The notes beneath the pieces were generated by a model. It did not search any database and was not told the origin of the DNA. It was given only the letters and a program-made list of their open reading frames with translations. The position numbers and the translations under genes were made by a program. From contig JBILLQ010000003.1 in the NCBI GenBank assembly GCA_044375975.1, positions 1-64,000 of the forward strand: DNA of 64,000 nucleotides. Direction: 5' to 3'. This document shows positions 1 through 8,501 of this stretch, piece by piece. Origin of the DNA: UBA5018 sp044375975. GTDB taxonomy: Bacteria; Cyanobacteriota; Cyanobacteriia; PCC-6307; Cyanobiaceae. How positions within the stretch are numbered: position 1 is the first letter of the stretch; each line of letters begins with the position of its first letter.

Positions 1-56
1 ACAAGCACTCATGGATTTAGCGATCTAGATAGGGGTAGATATTGCTTTATTTCGAC

Positions 57-81
57 CCGCCGCTTCTTGGGCGGTTTTTTT
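57..81 (+). terminator. Rho-independent terminator
   Basis: A five-base-pair GC stem (CCGCC at 57-61 with GGCGG at 70-74) with an eight-base loop is followed by seven T residues at 75-81. It faces right and would end a gene lying to the left of the window. The stem and T-tract are seen directly; the gene it serves is not in view. Confidence 0.75.
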
Positions 82-244
82 GTACCCGTAGGATTTCTGG
101 GAATTAGTTATTTTTCGAGGTGCCCTAGATCTATTCAGTGCTTGCTGCCCTAGGTAGAGGTACTGACTTGTCTGACCAAGCAGCAGGTTCGCCTTAACCG
201 GCAGCCTCAAGCCACCTAGCCTCAAAGCCTCTAGAGGGGCAACC

Positions 245-961
245 ATGGCGCCTGGACAGCCGCCGCAAACTGGGCGAGATCTGGAGCTGGAGCTGCGCCA
301 GTGCCTGGTGGCGGCAGCCCGGCAGATGAATGCCTCGGGCATCAACCAGGGCACCTCGGGCAATCTCTCGGCACGCATCGAGGGCGGCCTGCTGATTACG
401 CCCACCTCACTTCCCTACGAGCTGATGGGCCCAGAGGATCTGGTGGCGCTCGATTGGCAGGGTCAACCCCTGGCCAGCGCCGCCATGGCCGAGGGCCCCG
501 GGCGGCGGCCTTCTTCCGAATGGCGCCTGCACGCAGATGTGCTGCGCCTGCGGCCGGAAATCCAGGCGGTGGTGCACTGCCACTCGATCCGGGCCACGGC
601 CCTGGCCTGCCATGGTCGTGGCATCCCCAGCTTCCACTACATGGTGGCCGTGGCTGGCGGCGCCGATATTCGCTGCGCCGGCTATGCCACCTTCGGCACC
701 GGGGAGCTTTCCCAGTTGGCGGTGCAGGCCCTGGAGGGCCGCCTGGCCTGCCTGCTCGGCCACCACGGCCAGGTGGCCCTGGGCACCAGTCTCGATCAGG
801 CGCTGCGGGTGGCCATCGAGGTGGAAACCCTGGCGGCCATGTACCTGGAAGCCAGTCGGCTGGGGGAGCCGCCGCTACTCAGCCAGGAGGAGATGCGGCG
901 GGTGCAGCAGCAGATGGGCAAGTTGCTGTATGGCTGCGGCCCAGCCACAGCCCCAGGCTGA
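245..961 (+). CDS. Class II aldolase/adducin family protein
   Basis: A 238-residue zinc-dependent class II aldolase-like protein, the family of L-fuculose-phosphate and ribulose-phosphate aldolases and methylthioribulose-phosphate dehydratase. The metal site is recognisable: HCHS near residue 113 and the later HHGQ near residue 177 supply the histidines, and an N-terminal NQGTSGNLSAR segment is the usual phosphate-binding loop. Length is normal for the family (about 210-250). The ATG at 245 is the first in-frame start. The last 83 bases overlap the convergent GltS-like gene, so both genes end inside each other. The sugar-phosphate substrate cannot be told from sequence. Confidence 0.85.
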   Translation: MAPGQPPQTGRDLELELRQCLVAAARQMNASGINQGTSGNLSARIEGGLLITPTSLPYELMGPEDLVALDWQGQPLASAAMAEGPGRRPSSEWRLHADVLRLRPEIQAVVHCHSIRATALACHGRGIPSFHYMVAVAGGADIRCAGYATFGTGELSQLAVQALEGRLACLLGHHGQVALGTSLDQALRVAIEVETLAAMYLEASRLGEPPLLSQEEMRRVQQQMGKLLYGCGPATAPG

Positions 962-2402
962 CCCAGAGAATCACCAAAGCCAGGCAAAACAGCGTCCAGG
1001 CCGGCAAACCCCAGCCATCGATCGCCAGCGGTGCGGCCACGGTAACGATGCCACCGGCGATGAAGGGCTGCAGCAGCAACTGTTTGATCGAGAAGGGGGT
1101 GAGGGCATCGCCCTGGTCCTGGGGATCCACCATGTTCAGCAGCAGTAGGCCACTGGCCGCCACGCCGGTGGCCTGGCCGAACTCCACCAGGCCCCGCTCA
1201 AACCAATTTGGCGGCAGGATGCGCGGCCCCAACAGCAGCACCACCGCCACGTTCCATAGCAAGCCCGCCACCGCCAGCACCGTGAGCGCCAGCCACTGTT
1301 CAGCCAGCAGCGACAGATCCAGGCAGGCGGTGGCGGCGGTGATCAAGAGGTCTGCGGCGAGGGTGCCGAGCCGGCCCTGCACCCTGGCTGCGGCCCAGTG
1401 GCCCTTGCCGCCGCGCTCCAGCAGCAACCGCACCAGCAGCGAACCCAGCAGGGCCAGGGGAAACACCGGCAGGCCGTCGATCACCAGCGCAAAGCCGCCC
1501 CCCCAGCGAGCCGCCAACTCCTGCAGGCCCCGCAGCATCAAAGTGCCCAGCAACACCGCTGCCCCGGCGAGGGCCAGGTTGACCAGCCACACCGCCGGGC
1601 CGTTATCGCCCTGGCCCAGGGAGGAATTTGTGGAGCCACCCCGGGAGGCCGTTGGGGATGCACCCGGGAATGCACTTTTGGCAGAATTTGATAATGCATC
1701 TGGGGAGATGCTGGGGGCCGCAGCTTGCGCAGCGGCTGGCGCCGGCTGGGCGATCGGCAGCGAACTGGCCAACAGCCAGCGGCGACTGCGCCCCAACAGC
1801 ACCACCAGGGCCCCCACCAGGGTGGCGCTGAGCAGACCCACGGTGGCCATCGCCAGCCCCAGCGCCTCTCCACTGGCCAAGCCGAGCCGGGCGTAGCTGG
1901 GGCCCATGGCCGCGGCCGACCCATGGCCGCCCTCATAGGCCACCTCAATCAATGCGGCCATCACCGGTGGGGCGCCGATCAGCGGTTGCAGCACCAGCAA
2001 CACCGCCAACCCTCCCACCATGAACTGGCCAAAGGCCAGGGTGAGGGCCAGCAGCAGCTGAGCCGTAACCGGCCGCCAGATGCTGCCAATCCGGGGCAGG
2101 GGTTTGCTCAACATCAAGGTGGCGAACACCAGGGTGAGCAGCGCCAGCGGCAGGTTGCTCCACCGCTCGATCACCGCCGGCGGCAGCAGCGGCAAGGGAC
2201 CGCTCGGTGCCAACAGCAGGCCGATGGCGCCGGCCAGCAGGGCCTCTGGCACCCCCCAGCGCTTCAAGCCGATGGCGGCACCGATGGCGGTACCGATCAG
2301 CAGCAACACCGCCAACAGCCCGAGGGCCAGGGGCCATGGCTGCCAATCGGCCCCCAGTTGCTGCAGCAAAGCCGCTAGTTGCTCTAACCAAGAAATAATC
2401 AC
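879..2402 (-). CDS. Sodium/glutamate symporter (GltS) family membrane protein
   Basis: A 507-residue, very hydrophobic protein with the two-half layout of GltS-type symporters: a block of transmembrane helices (about residues 20-220), a low-complexity Ser/Ala/Pro loop (about 215-265), then a second helix block. Conserved landmarks include EVAYEGGHGSAAAMGPSY in the first half and the FGQATGVAASGLLLLNMVDP stretch in the second, which resemble the paired substrate loops of the family. Known members import glutamate with sodium; here the substrate is inferred. The start codon overlaps the stop of the peptidase gene by four bases, suggesting co-transcription. The central loop is longer than usual. 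Confidence 0.8.
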   Translation of the reverse strand: MIISWLEQLAALLQQLGADWQPWPLALGLLAVLLLIGTAIGAAIGLKRWGVPEALLAGAIGLLLAPSGPLPLLPPAVIERWSNLPLALLTLVFATLMLSKPLPRIGSIWRPVTAQLLLALTLAFGQFMVGGLAVLLVLQPLIGAPPVMAALIEVAYEGGHGSAAAMGPSYARLGLASGEALGLAMATVGLLSATLVGALVVLLGRSRRWLLASSLPIAQPAPAAAQAAAPSISPDALSNSAKSAFPGASPTASRGGSTNSSLGQGDNGPAVWLVNLALAGAAVLLGTLMLRGLQELAARWGGGFALVIDGLPVFPLALLGSLLVRLLLERGGKGHWAAARVQGRLGTLAADLLITAATACLDLSLLAEQWLALTVLAVAGLLWNVAVVLLLGPRILPPNWFERGLVEFGQATGVAASGLLLLNMVDPQDQGDALTPFSIKQLLLQPFIAGGIVTVAAPLAIDGWGLPAWTLFCLALVILWVSLGLWLGRSHTATCPSAAAPAASPPG

Positions 2403-4456
2403 AGCCCGAAGTGGCGGGAGAAAAATGCCTCCGTTGCCTCCAACACCAAACTCTGCACCTCACCGCTGCGGAAGCCATGGCCCTCGCCGGCAAAGCGGTG
2501 CACCATCACCTCAATGCCGTTGGCCGCCAGCGCCGCCGCCATCTGGTCGGTCTGGGCGGGCGGCACCACCCGATCCTCCAGTCCTTGAAAGAAGATCACC
2601 GGGCAGCGGATGCGCTTGGCATGCAGCAGCGGAGAGCGGGCGGCGTAGCTGTCGCTAGCTGCCGGCCAGGGCCCCACCAGGCCATCGAGATAGTGGGCCT
2701 CAAAGCGGTGGGTATCGCGGCCCAGGGCGCTGAGGTCGGCCACGCCGTAGCGGCTGGCTCCAGCCCGGAAGCGATCGGTGAAACAGAGGGCCGCCAGGGC
2801 GGTGTAGCCCCCGGCGCTGCCGCCCTCGATGGCGATGCGCTCCGGCGAGGCGCAGCCGGCCCGCACCAGGGCCTCGGCGGCGGCGGCGCAGTCGGCCACA
2901 TCGCCAACACCCCATTGGCCATCGAGCCGCTCGCGATACGCCCGACCAAACCCAGTGGAACCGCCGTAGTTCACGTCCACCACGCCCCAGCCCCTGCAGG
3001 TCCAGTACTGGATGGCGAGGCTCAAACCGCGTCGCGCCATGCCGGTGGGACCGCTGTGGCCCTTCACCAACAGGGGCGCCTGGGGATGGGCGCCGCCCAG
3101 GGGCGGATAGAACCAGGCGTGGGTGCGCTGGCCGCCATGGCCGGCAAACCAGAGCGGTTCGCCCACCGCGATCGCCTCGGGCGGCAGCGGGCAGGGGGCC
3201 ACAGGGGTATGGCGCCACTGGCCACTACGAAGGTTTAGTTCCAGCAAACCCTGGGGGTTGGTGGGATTGCTGGCCACCGCCACCAGGCGCCCATCGGCAG
3301 CATTTAATTCGGCCAGATCGTCGTAGGGAATCCCCAATGGCCGCCACTCACCCGCCTCAATCAGCCCCAGCTCCCAGGCGCCATCGCGGCAGGCCGCAGC
3401 AATGAGATGCTCCCCGTCCCAGGCGGTGGTGCGCATGCCGTACACCCACTGGGGCATGGCAAATTCGGCCGCCATCGGCAGCAGGGGGCGCCAGGCACCG
3501 GTGGCGGTGTCGAGCTGTTGCAGGTTCCACCAGCCGGAGGCGTCGCTGGCCACCACCAGGGATTGGGGACCGATCCACAGGGGCTGAAATACCGAGCAGG
3601 CGGGCCCCTCCCCCGGCAGGGAGCCAGCCACCAGCCGGGGCCGCAGCAGCTCCCCCGCCGGGCCGAGGTCGGCCAACCAGAGGCTGCTGCACTGCCAAGG
3701 CATACAGGGCTGCTGCCACTCAATCCAGGCCAGCTGGGCGGCGTCGGGGCTGAGCACCGCATAACCACAGAAATCTGCGGGCCGATGCAGCGGTTCTGGC
3801 GGGCCGCCCGCCAGGGGCACGGCGACCAGCTGGTCGCGGCCCTCGCTCTCCAGCACCCCGATCCAGCGCTGGCGAGCCCGATCGATTAGGCCATCGGCAA
3901 AGGCCCAGGATCCCTCCTGCGCCGGCAGGGGCGTGAGCCGGCGGGGCTCGCCGATCGGCTTGCCACTGGCGGGATCGAGGGCCAGATGCCAAAGGCAGCG
4001 GTCGCCGTCGTGCACCCACACCAGGTCGGGGCCGGCCACCGCATAGCTGCCGCCGCCGTATTCGTGCACGCGAGTGCGCAGGTTCCAGGCGCCGGGGCTG
4101 AGTTCGATCGCCGTCTCGGGCGCCCCCGCCTCTGGTGGTCCCGCCTCTGGCGGTCCCGCGTCGGCCATCAGCAGGGTGGTGCGGCCCCGCTCCTGGGGCC
4201 GCTGTTCCAGCCAGAACAGCCGGCCGCCATCCAGCTTCGGCTCCTTGACGCTGGCGCTGCGACCGACAACCTGCTGGGCCGTGAGCCTCACGAGCTGCTG
4301 GGCCGTGAGCCTCACGGGCTGCTGGGCAGTGGAGCCCGCTGGCTCCTGGGCACTAGTGCCCGAGAGCTCCTGGTGATTGAGCCCATCGGGCTCCTGGTGA
4401 TTGAGCCCATCGGGCTCCTTGTGATTGAGCCCGCAAAGCTGCCGATCCTCCACCAC
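2399..4456 (-). CDS. S9 family prolyl oligopeptidase / acylaminoacyl-peptidase
   Basis: A serine peptidase of clan SC: an N-terminal seven-bladed propeller (about residues 60-430) and a C-terminal alpha/beta hydrolase domain. The nucleophile elbow reads IEGGSAGGYTAL, the acid lies in GLEDRVVPP and the histidine in GEGHGFR, giving a complete Ser-Asp-His triad. It should cleave short peptides in the cytoplasm; no signal peptide is visible. The first ~60 residues are tandem octapeptide-like repeats (GLNHQEPD, then LTAQQLVR-like units) that look like a recent low-complexity extension, so the true start may lie nearer residue 65, before the conserved VKEPKLDGGRLFWLEQRP. It is divergent from peptide deformylase and overlaps the GltS-like gene by four bases. 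Confidence 0.88.
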   Translation of the reverse strand: MVEDRQLCGLNHKEPDGLNHQEPDGLNHQELSGTSAQEPAGSTAQQPVRLTAQQLVRLTAQQVVGRSASVKEPKLDGGRLFWLEQRPQERGRTTLLMADAGPPEAGPPEAGAPETAIELSPGAWNLRTRVHEYGGGSYAVAGPDLVWVHDGDRCLWHLALDPASGKPIGEPRRLTPLPAQEGSWAFADGLIDRARQRWIGVLESEGRDQLVAVPLAGGPPEPLHRPADFCGYAVLSPDAAQLAWIEWQQPCMPWQCSSLWLADLGPAGELLRPRLVAGSLPGEGPACSVFQPLWIGPQSLVVASDASGWWNLQQLDTATGAWRPLLPMAAEFAMPQWVYGMRTTAWDGEHLIAAACRDGAWELGLIEAGEWRPLGIPYDDLAELNAADGRLVAVASNPTNPQGLLELNLRSGQWRHTPVAPCPLPPEAIAVGEPLWFAGHGGQRTHAWFYPPLGGAHPQAPLLVKGHSGPTGMARRGLSLAIQYWTCRGWGVVDVNYGGSTGFGRAYRERLDGQWGVGDVADCAAAAEALVRAGCASPERIAIEGGSAGGYTALAALCFTDRFRAGASRYGVADLSALGRDTHRFEAHYLDGLVGPWPAASDSYAARSPLLHAKRIRCPVIFFQGLEDRVVPPAQTDQMAAALAANGIEVMVHRFAGEGHGFRSGEVQSLVLEATEAFFSRHFGL

Positions 4457-4508
4457 AGCTCTCCCAGGCTCCAGCCCTACACTTTTAACAACATTTCTAG
4501 GTGAGACC

Positions 4509-5114
4509 TTGACGCGCAGCTTCGCTCAGATGGCCCGTAGCGCCGAGCAGATGAGCCGCGGCGTGCAGGTGCCCAAACAGGTAATTGACAACCCTCCCCT
4601 CACCATCGCCACCCTGGGCAGCCAGGTGCTGCGCCAGCCGGCTCGGCGCATCAGCAAGGTGGATGAAGCGGTGCGGGAGCTGGCCCGCGACATGTTGCGC
4701 AGCATGTATGCCGCCAGCGGCATCGGCCTGGCCGCACCCCAGGTGGGCGTGCATAAGCAATTGCTGGTGATCGACCTGGATCCGGAGAACGCCGCCGCGC
4801 CGCCGATGGTGCTGATCAATCCGGAGATCACCAGCTTCGGGGCGGGCCTTGACACCTACGAGGAGGGCTGCCTCAGCATCCCGGGGGTGTATCTCGATGT
4901 GGTGCGTCCTTCCGTGGTGGAGGTGAGCTATCGCGATGAGATGGGTCGGCCCCAGAAGCTGCGCGCCGACAACCTGTTAGCCCGCTGCATCCAACACGAA
5001 CTGGACCACCTCAATGGGGTGCTGTTCGTGGACCGGGTCACCGATGAGCTGAGCCTCAATGAAGGTCTGGAACAAAAGGGTTTCAAGCGCGCCGACGTTA
5101 ACTCGATTCATTAA
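4509..5114 (+). CDS. def: Peptide deformylase
   Basis: Removes the formyl group from N-terminal methionine of new proteins; metal-dependent cytoplasmic enzyme. All three signature motifs are present: GIGLAAPQVG, EGCLSIPG (metal cysteine) and QHELDHLNG (two metal histidines and catalytic glutamate). I chose the TTG at 4509 because AGGTGAG sits five bases upstream and the resulting N-terminus (TRSFAQMARSAEQ) matches what I recall of marine Synechococcus homologues; the upstream ATG at 4425 would run back into the repeat region of the divergent peptidase. The product is 201 residues. The last codons and the stop lie inside a 13-bp tandem repeat, so the extreme C-terminus (VNSIH) is repeat-derived. 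Confidence 0.93.
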   Translation: MTRSFAQMARSAEQMSRGVQVPKQVIDNPPLTIATLGSQVLRQPARRISKVDEAVRELARDMLRSMYAASGIGLAAPQVGVHKQLLVIDLDPENAAAPPMVLINPEITSFGAGLDTYEEGCLSIPGVYLDVVRPSVVEVSYRDEMGRPQKLRADNLLARCIQHELDHLNGVLFVDRVTDELSLNEGLEQKGFKRADVNSIH

Positions 5115-5140
5115 CTCGATTAGTTAACTCGATTCGCTGA
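5099..5140 (+). repeat. Three 13-bp tandem repeats across the def stop codon
   Basis: TTAACTCGATT recurs three times at 13-bp spacing starting in the last codons of peptide deformylase and continuing past the stop. The first copy encodes the final residues and the stop, so the array appears to be a duplication of the gene's own end. The rest of the gap to 5300 shows nothing recognisable. Confidence 0.8.
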
Positions 5141-5299
5141 TCTGCCCGGCAGCCAACCCTTGCCCAAAAGCGCTTGCCTAAAAGCCTGGCCCGCAAACCC
5201 TGGCCAGCTTGGCCAGCAAGGAGCGCTAGACAATATGGCCAACCGCCTAGCCCGGCTGGTGAACTCTTAGTTTTCAGCTTGCTCTGGTGCCCTGTTGCG

Positions 5300-5497
5300 A
5301 TGCCGATGAAACCCCTGGCGGGGCTGTTCCTCGCCCTGGCCTGCGTACTCGGCATCGCCGCCACGGGCTCCGTGTTTGAACTGGCCTATGGCGAACCAGA
5401 CCTGGGCTCGACGACCACCGGTTGGATCCTCGCTGGCAGCCTGCCTGGCACCGTGCTGGCTCTGGTGATCGCGATCCGGATCAACAAACCGGCCTAA
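5300..5497 (+). CDS. Small two-helix membrane protein, unknown function
   Basis: I do not recognise a named family. From the ATG at 5300 the protein is 65 residues with two hydrophobic segments (about 6-22 and 43-58) joined by a short polar turn containing FELAYGEPDLGSTTTG. The ORF is open further upstream to 5174, but that part is Arg/Pro/Trp-rich and unlike coding sequence, so the ATG pair at 5300/5306 is the better start. It resembles the small conserved membrane proteins common in picocyanobacteria and precedes the DUF3747 gene by 12 bases, so the two may be co-transcribed. Confidence 0.6.
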   Translation: MPMKPLAGLFLALACVLGIAATGSVFELAYGEPDLGSTTTGWILAGSLPGTVLALVIAIRINKPA

Positions 5498-5509
5498 TCG
5501 GCCGCTGGC

Positions 5510-6148
5510 GTGGCCAGGGGCGGTGCATACGATTGCGCAACCCTTGTCTCCAGCCCCGTGTCGCCACTGTCGCCACTGATTGGTCGGCGCCAACTCCGGC
5601 ACCTTGCCCTGGCCGCTGTGGCCAGCCTTGCCGTAGCGCCGCTGGCCAGCTTGGCTGCCAGCCCAGCCCTGTTCCAGGCCCTGGCTCTAGATCAAGGCCG
5701 CTTTGTGCTGGTGGCAGCCCCGATCGGTAACGGCAGCAAGGCCCAGCTGAACATCTACGAACAGGTCACCAACCGCCGCCCCTGCTTCTCCACCAGTGGT
5801 GCCAAGCCAGCCGTGGTGAACCCTTTGTTGGGCAGCTTTGACTTCACCGGCATCTGCGGGCGCTTCATCGACGCCAACGGCTATTCGCTGCGGGTGGGGG
5901 AAACTGATCTGGCCACCAGCTACCGGCTATCGGTGCGGCGGGAGGCCGGCGACAACCTGCTGATTGCCCTGCCCACCAAGGCGGGCGCCGGACCCGAAAT
6001 GTTGGTGGCCCGCACCCATGGCGTTGGCAACGGCTTCCTGCAGCTGGTGTTTGAACCCGGCTGGCGGCTGATGCGCCGCGGCTTTGGCGGCCGTGCCCTG
6101 GGCCACGTGTACGTCTACCGCGATCTGCTGCCCAGCGCTGGGCGCTGA
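5510..6148 (+). CDS. DUF3747-like secreted protein
   Basis: A cyanobacteria-specific protein of unknown function. A Sec-type signal sequence is evident (RRQLRHLALAAVASLAVAPLASLAAS), followed by a mature domain with FDFTGICGRFIDANGYSLR and a C-terminal GHVYVYRDLL, which I associate with the DUF3747 family. Two cysteines (CFS and ICGR) could form a disulfide outside the membrane. The longest ORF begins at a GTG at 5510; a second GTG at 5558 would place the signal peptide properly at the N-terminus and is at least as likely. Function is not inferable beyond export to the periplasm or cell surface. Confidence 0.75.
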   Translation: MARGGAYDCATLVSSPVSPLSPLIGRRQLRHLALAAVASLAVAPLASLAASPALFQALALDQGRFVLVAAPIGNGSKAQLNIYEQVTNRRPCFSTSGAKPAVVNPLLGSFDFTGICGRFIDANGYSLRVGETDLATSYRLSVRREAGDNLLIALPTKAGAGPEMLVARTHGVGNGFLQLVFEPGWRLMRRGFGGRALGHVYVYRDLLPSAGR

Positions 6149-6231
6149 GGGTGCTGGGCGGCGCTGGGGGCGGGGAAGGGGGCAGCGATTGCTACACTCG
6201 ATAGCTCGATGAGCTGTTCCGCGCTCTTTTC

Positions 6232-6402
6232 ATGACCCAGGTCACAGTCGGCGAAAACGAAGGCATTGAATCGGCGCTGCGCCGCTTCAAGCGTCAGGTG
6301 TCCAAGGCGGGCATCTTCGCCGACCTGAAGCGGCTGCGGCACCACGAAACCCCCACCGAGAAGTACAAGCGCAAAGCCCAGCAGCGCCGCCGCCGCCGCT
6401 GA
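6232..6402 (+). CDS. rpsU: 30S ribosomal protein S21
   Basis: A 56-residue protein, MTQVTVGENEGIESALRRFK at the start and an arginine run (QQRRRRRR-like) at the end, the standard S21 pattern of a short helical protein binding 16S rRNA near the anti-Shine-Dalgarno region in translation initiation. Length is typical. It is too short for a 60-codon ORF cut-off but unmistakable. A TACACT at 6192-6197 could be the -10 element. It stands alone between the DUF3747 gene and the convergent YifB gene. Confidence 0.93.
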   Translation: MTQVTVGENEGIESALRRFKRQVSKAGIFADLKRLRHHETPTEKYKRKAQQRRRRR

Positions 6403-6452
6403 GCTCCAGCCCTGGCTGGCTCAGTCTCTTTGCTTAGAGGCAGGCTCAAGGG

Positions 6453-6560
6453 TTAGGGGAACTCTGGAAAAATGGTCATTTGTGACCAGCTGACACCTGA
6501 AACCTTTTAGCTATCAGTGCTTCACAGGGCGTAGTTCAGGTTGTTCAGAGCTTCCTTAGG
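6453..6560. mobile_element. MITE-like inverted-repeat element
   Basis: A TTA triplet at 6453 is followed by GGGGAACTCTGGAAAAA; at the other end TTCAGAGCTTCC is followed by TTA at 6556. The ends are imperfect inverted repeats (about 14 of 22 match) flanked by TTA on both sides. A similar end motif (GGGAAGCTCTGGAA) occurs at 33.2 kb. There is no ORF inside, which fits a non-autonomous element related to an IS with short terminal repeats; the family assignment is inference. Confidence 0.4.
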
Positions 6561-6564
6561 TCCT

Positions 6565-6621
6565 GATCAACCACCTAGTTACCGATTAGCCACCTGGTCA
6601 CCGATCAGCCACCTGGTCAAA
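6565..6621. repeat. Three 19-bp repeats across the yifB stop codon
   Basis: GATCAACCACCTAGTTACC, GATTAGCCACCTGGTCACC and GATCAGCCACCTGGTCAAA follow one another. The last copy encodes the final residues of the YifB protein (FDQVADR read on the minus strand) and its stop; the other copies lie beyond the stop. As with def, the gene's end has been duplicated outwards. Confidence 0.75.
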
Positions 6622-8175
6622 GGAGCGATAGCTAAGCGCTTCGGCAATGGCGCCCATGCCGATCTCGCGGACGCCGTCGAGATCGGTGATCGTTTGGGCC
6701 ACCCGCAACAGCCGCTCGGCAGAGCGGGCCGTCAGCCGCCGCTGGCCGATGGCCGCCTCCCAAAGCTGTAGGGCCTTGGCCTCGATATTGAGCAGGCGCT
6801 TCAGCTCCTTGGCGGGCAGTTCGGCATTGGCCAGGCCACCGGGATTGCGAGCCGCCATGGTGCAGCGAGCCGCTTTTACCCGAGCCGCCACCGCCGCCGT
6901 GCCCTCCACTGCAGCACCGCCCTCCCCTATCCCTGGCTGGCTACGGGTCAGGGCCGGGGGGGCGCAGCGCTGAAAAGGCGCACTCAACTCCGCTCCCGAC
7001 AGCCGGCGCATCGCCACCTGCAGGTCGATGCGATCCAACAGCGGGCCTGATAGTCGACTCCAATAGCGGCGCCGCAGCCCCTCGCCGCAACTGCAGCTGG
7101 CCTCGGGTTCGCCATACCAGCCACAGGGACAGGGATTGGTGGCGGCAACCAGGGTGATCCGGCAGGGAAAGCGGCTGCGATGCCGCGCCCGGCTGATCCA
7201 CACCTCGCCCTCCTCCAGGGGCTGGCGCAGCTGGTCGAGCACCTCGCGGCGAAATTCCGCCAGCTCATCGAGAAACAGCACGCCCCGGTGGGCCAAGACC
7301 AGCTCGCCGGGGCGGGGTATGGCGCCGCCGCCGATCAGGGCAGTGGCGGTGCAGCCATGGTGGGGGCTGCGAAACGGTCGCTCGCCGATCCAAGCGGCGC
7401 CAACGGCAGGCAGCCCGGCCACCGAATGGATGCCGGTGATCTCCAACAGCTCCTCCCGCGCCAAGGGCGGCAACAGGGCCGGCAAACGGCGGGCCAGCAT
7501 CGTTTTGCCACTGCCGGGCGGCCCCACCAGCAGCAGATGGTGGCCACCGGCCGCGGCAATCTCCAGGGCCCGGCGGCCGTGGGCCTGGCCCCGCACATCG
7601 GCCAGATCCAGAGCGGTGCCAACTGCCACCGCAGCGGGCAGCGGCAGCGACACCCTTGGCCTGCCGCTGCCTCGCAGCAGCGCCAGCGCCTCCACCAGGC
7701 AGGCCGCTGGCCACACCAACAGCTGGTCCACCAGCGAGGCCTCCGCCCCATTGGCATCGGGTACCACCAGGGCCCTGGCCCCGGCAGCCCGGGCCGCCAG
7801 CGCCACCGGCAACACCCCCCGCACCGGCCGCAGGCTGCCGTCCAGGCCCAGCTCCCCCAGGCTCCACACCCCCGCGAGGGCCTGGGGGGACAGTTGACCG
7901 CTGGCCATCAGCAGCCCCAGGGCAATCGGCAGATCAAAGCTGGGGCCCTCCTTGCGCAGATGGGCTGGGGCCAAGTTCACCACCACCCGGGTGAGCGGCA
8001 TCTTCAAACCGCTGTTGCGCAGCGCGGAACGCACCCTTTCGCGCGATTCCTGCACCGCCGCATCCCCCAGCCCCACCATCTGCAGGCCGGGCAGGCCGGG
8101 GGCGATATCCACCTCCACGGCCACCGGCGTGACCTCCAGCCCCAGCAAGGCCCCACTGCAGCACGATGCCAACAT
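6598..8175 (-). CDS. YifB/ComM family Mg-chelatase-like AAA+ ATPase
   Basis: A 525-residue protein with the family layout: N-terminal ChlI-like/Lon-type domain (about 1-170, with GPSFDLPIALGLL), a central AAA+ domain with Walker A GPPGSGKTM near residue 222 and Walker B VLFLDELAEF, the Zn-like CPCG...CSCG cluster, and a C-terminal helical domain. In transforming bacteria ComM is a hexameric helicase that drives branch migration of incoming DNA, so a role in natural transformation is likely but inferred. The ATG at 8175 gives the usual MLASCCSGALLGLE-type start. The C-terminus ends inside a 19-bp tandem repeat. Confidence 0.92.
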   Translation of the reverse strand: MLASCCSGALLGLEVTPVAVEVDIAPGLPGLQMVGLGDAAVQESRERVRSALRNSGLKMPLTRVVVNLAPAHLRKEGPSFDLPIALGLLMASGQLSPQALAGVWSLGELGLDGSLRPVRGVLPVALAARAAGARALVVPDANGAEASLVDQLLVWPAACLVEALALLRGSGRPRVSLPLPAAVAVGTALDLADVRGQAHGRRALEIAAAGGHHLLLVGPPGSGKTMLARRLPALLPPLAREELLEITGIHSVAGLPAVGAAWIGERPFRSPHHGCTATALIGGGAIPRPGELVLAHRGVLFLDELAEFRREVLDQLRQPLEEGEVWISRARHRSRFPCRITLVAATNPCPCGWYGEPEASCSCGEGLRRRYWSRLSGPLLDRIDLQVAMRRLSGAELSAPFQRCAPPALTRSQPGIGEGGAAVEGTAAVAARVKAARCTMAARNPGGLANAELPAKELKRLLNIEAKALQLWEAAIGQRRLTARSAERLLRVAQTITDLDGVREIGMGAIAEALSYRSFDQVADR

Positions 8176-8501
8176 TTGGAGCCAGAACCACTGCCCTAGT
8201 AGTTCCCCGCCTGTCCCCCTGCACTATCGGAAGCAGCGATCCGATTCAGATACAGAGGGTAAACCAATCGGAGAAAACAATCATTGCCATGCTTTTGGCA
8301 CCATGAAATCAATGAGTTTTGGTAATTCTCGCAGCGCCCTTATACCGCCGCCACAAGGGACTGAATGACTCGACATGATTGATCAACCAGATTCACTGGT
8401 CTTGACTCACTGAGCTTGCCGGACGCCCCGGGTGGCAAAACTGGAGCGGGTGCTGGCAACCCATCCCCCATCTCCATCCCCCACAACCATGACCAATCCC
8501 C
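8176..8501. other. Intergenic region, yifB-hinT
   Basis: The 326 bases between the two divergent genes carry no ORF I believe and no strong hairpin. It presumably contains both promoters. The final 30 bases are C/A-rich (runs of CATCCCCCATC), and no clear Shine-Dalgarno sequence precedes the downstream gene. Confidence 0.5.

Noticed and set aside
301..1896. Long plus-strand open frame of 531 codons
   Set aside because: It runs through the aldolase and GltS genes in a GC-driven shadow frame; the product is Arg/Gly/Pro-rich without any domain.
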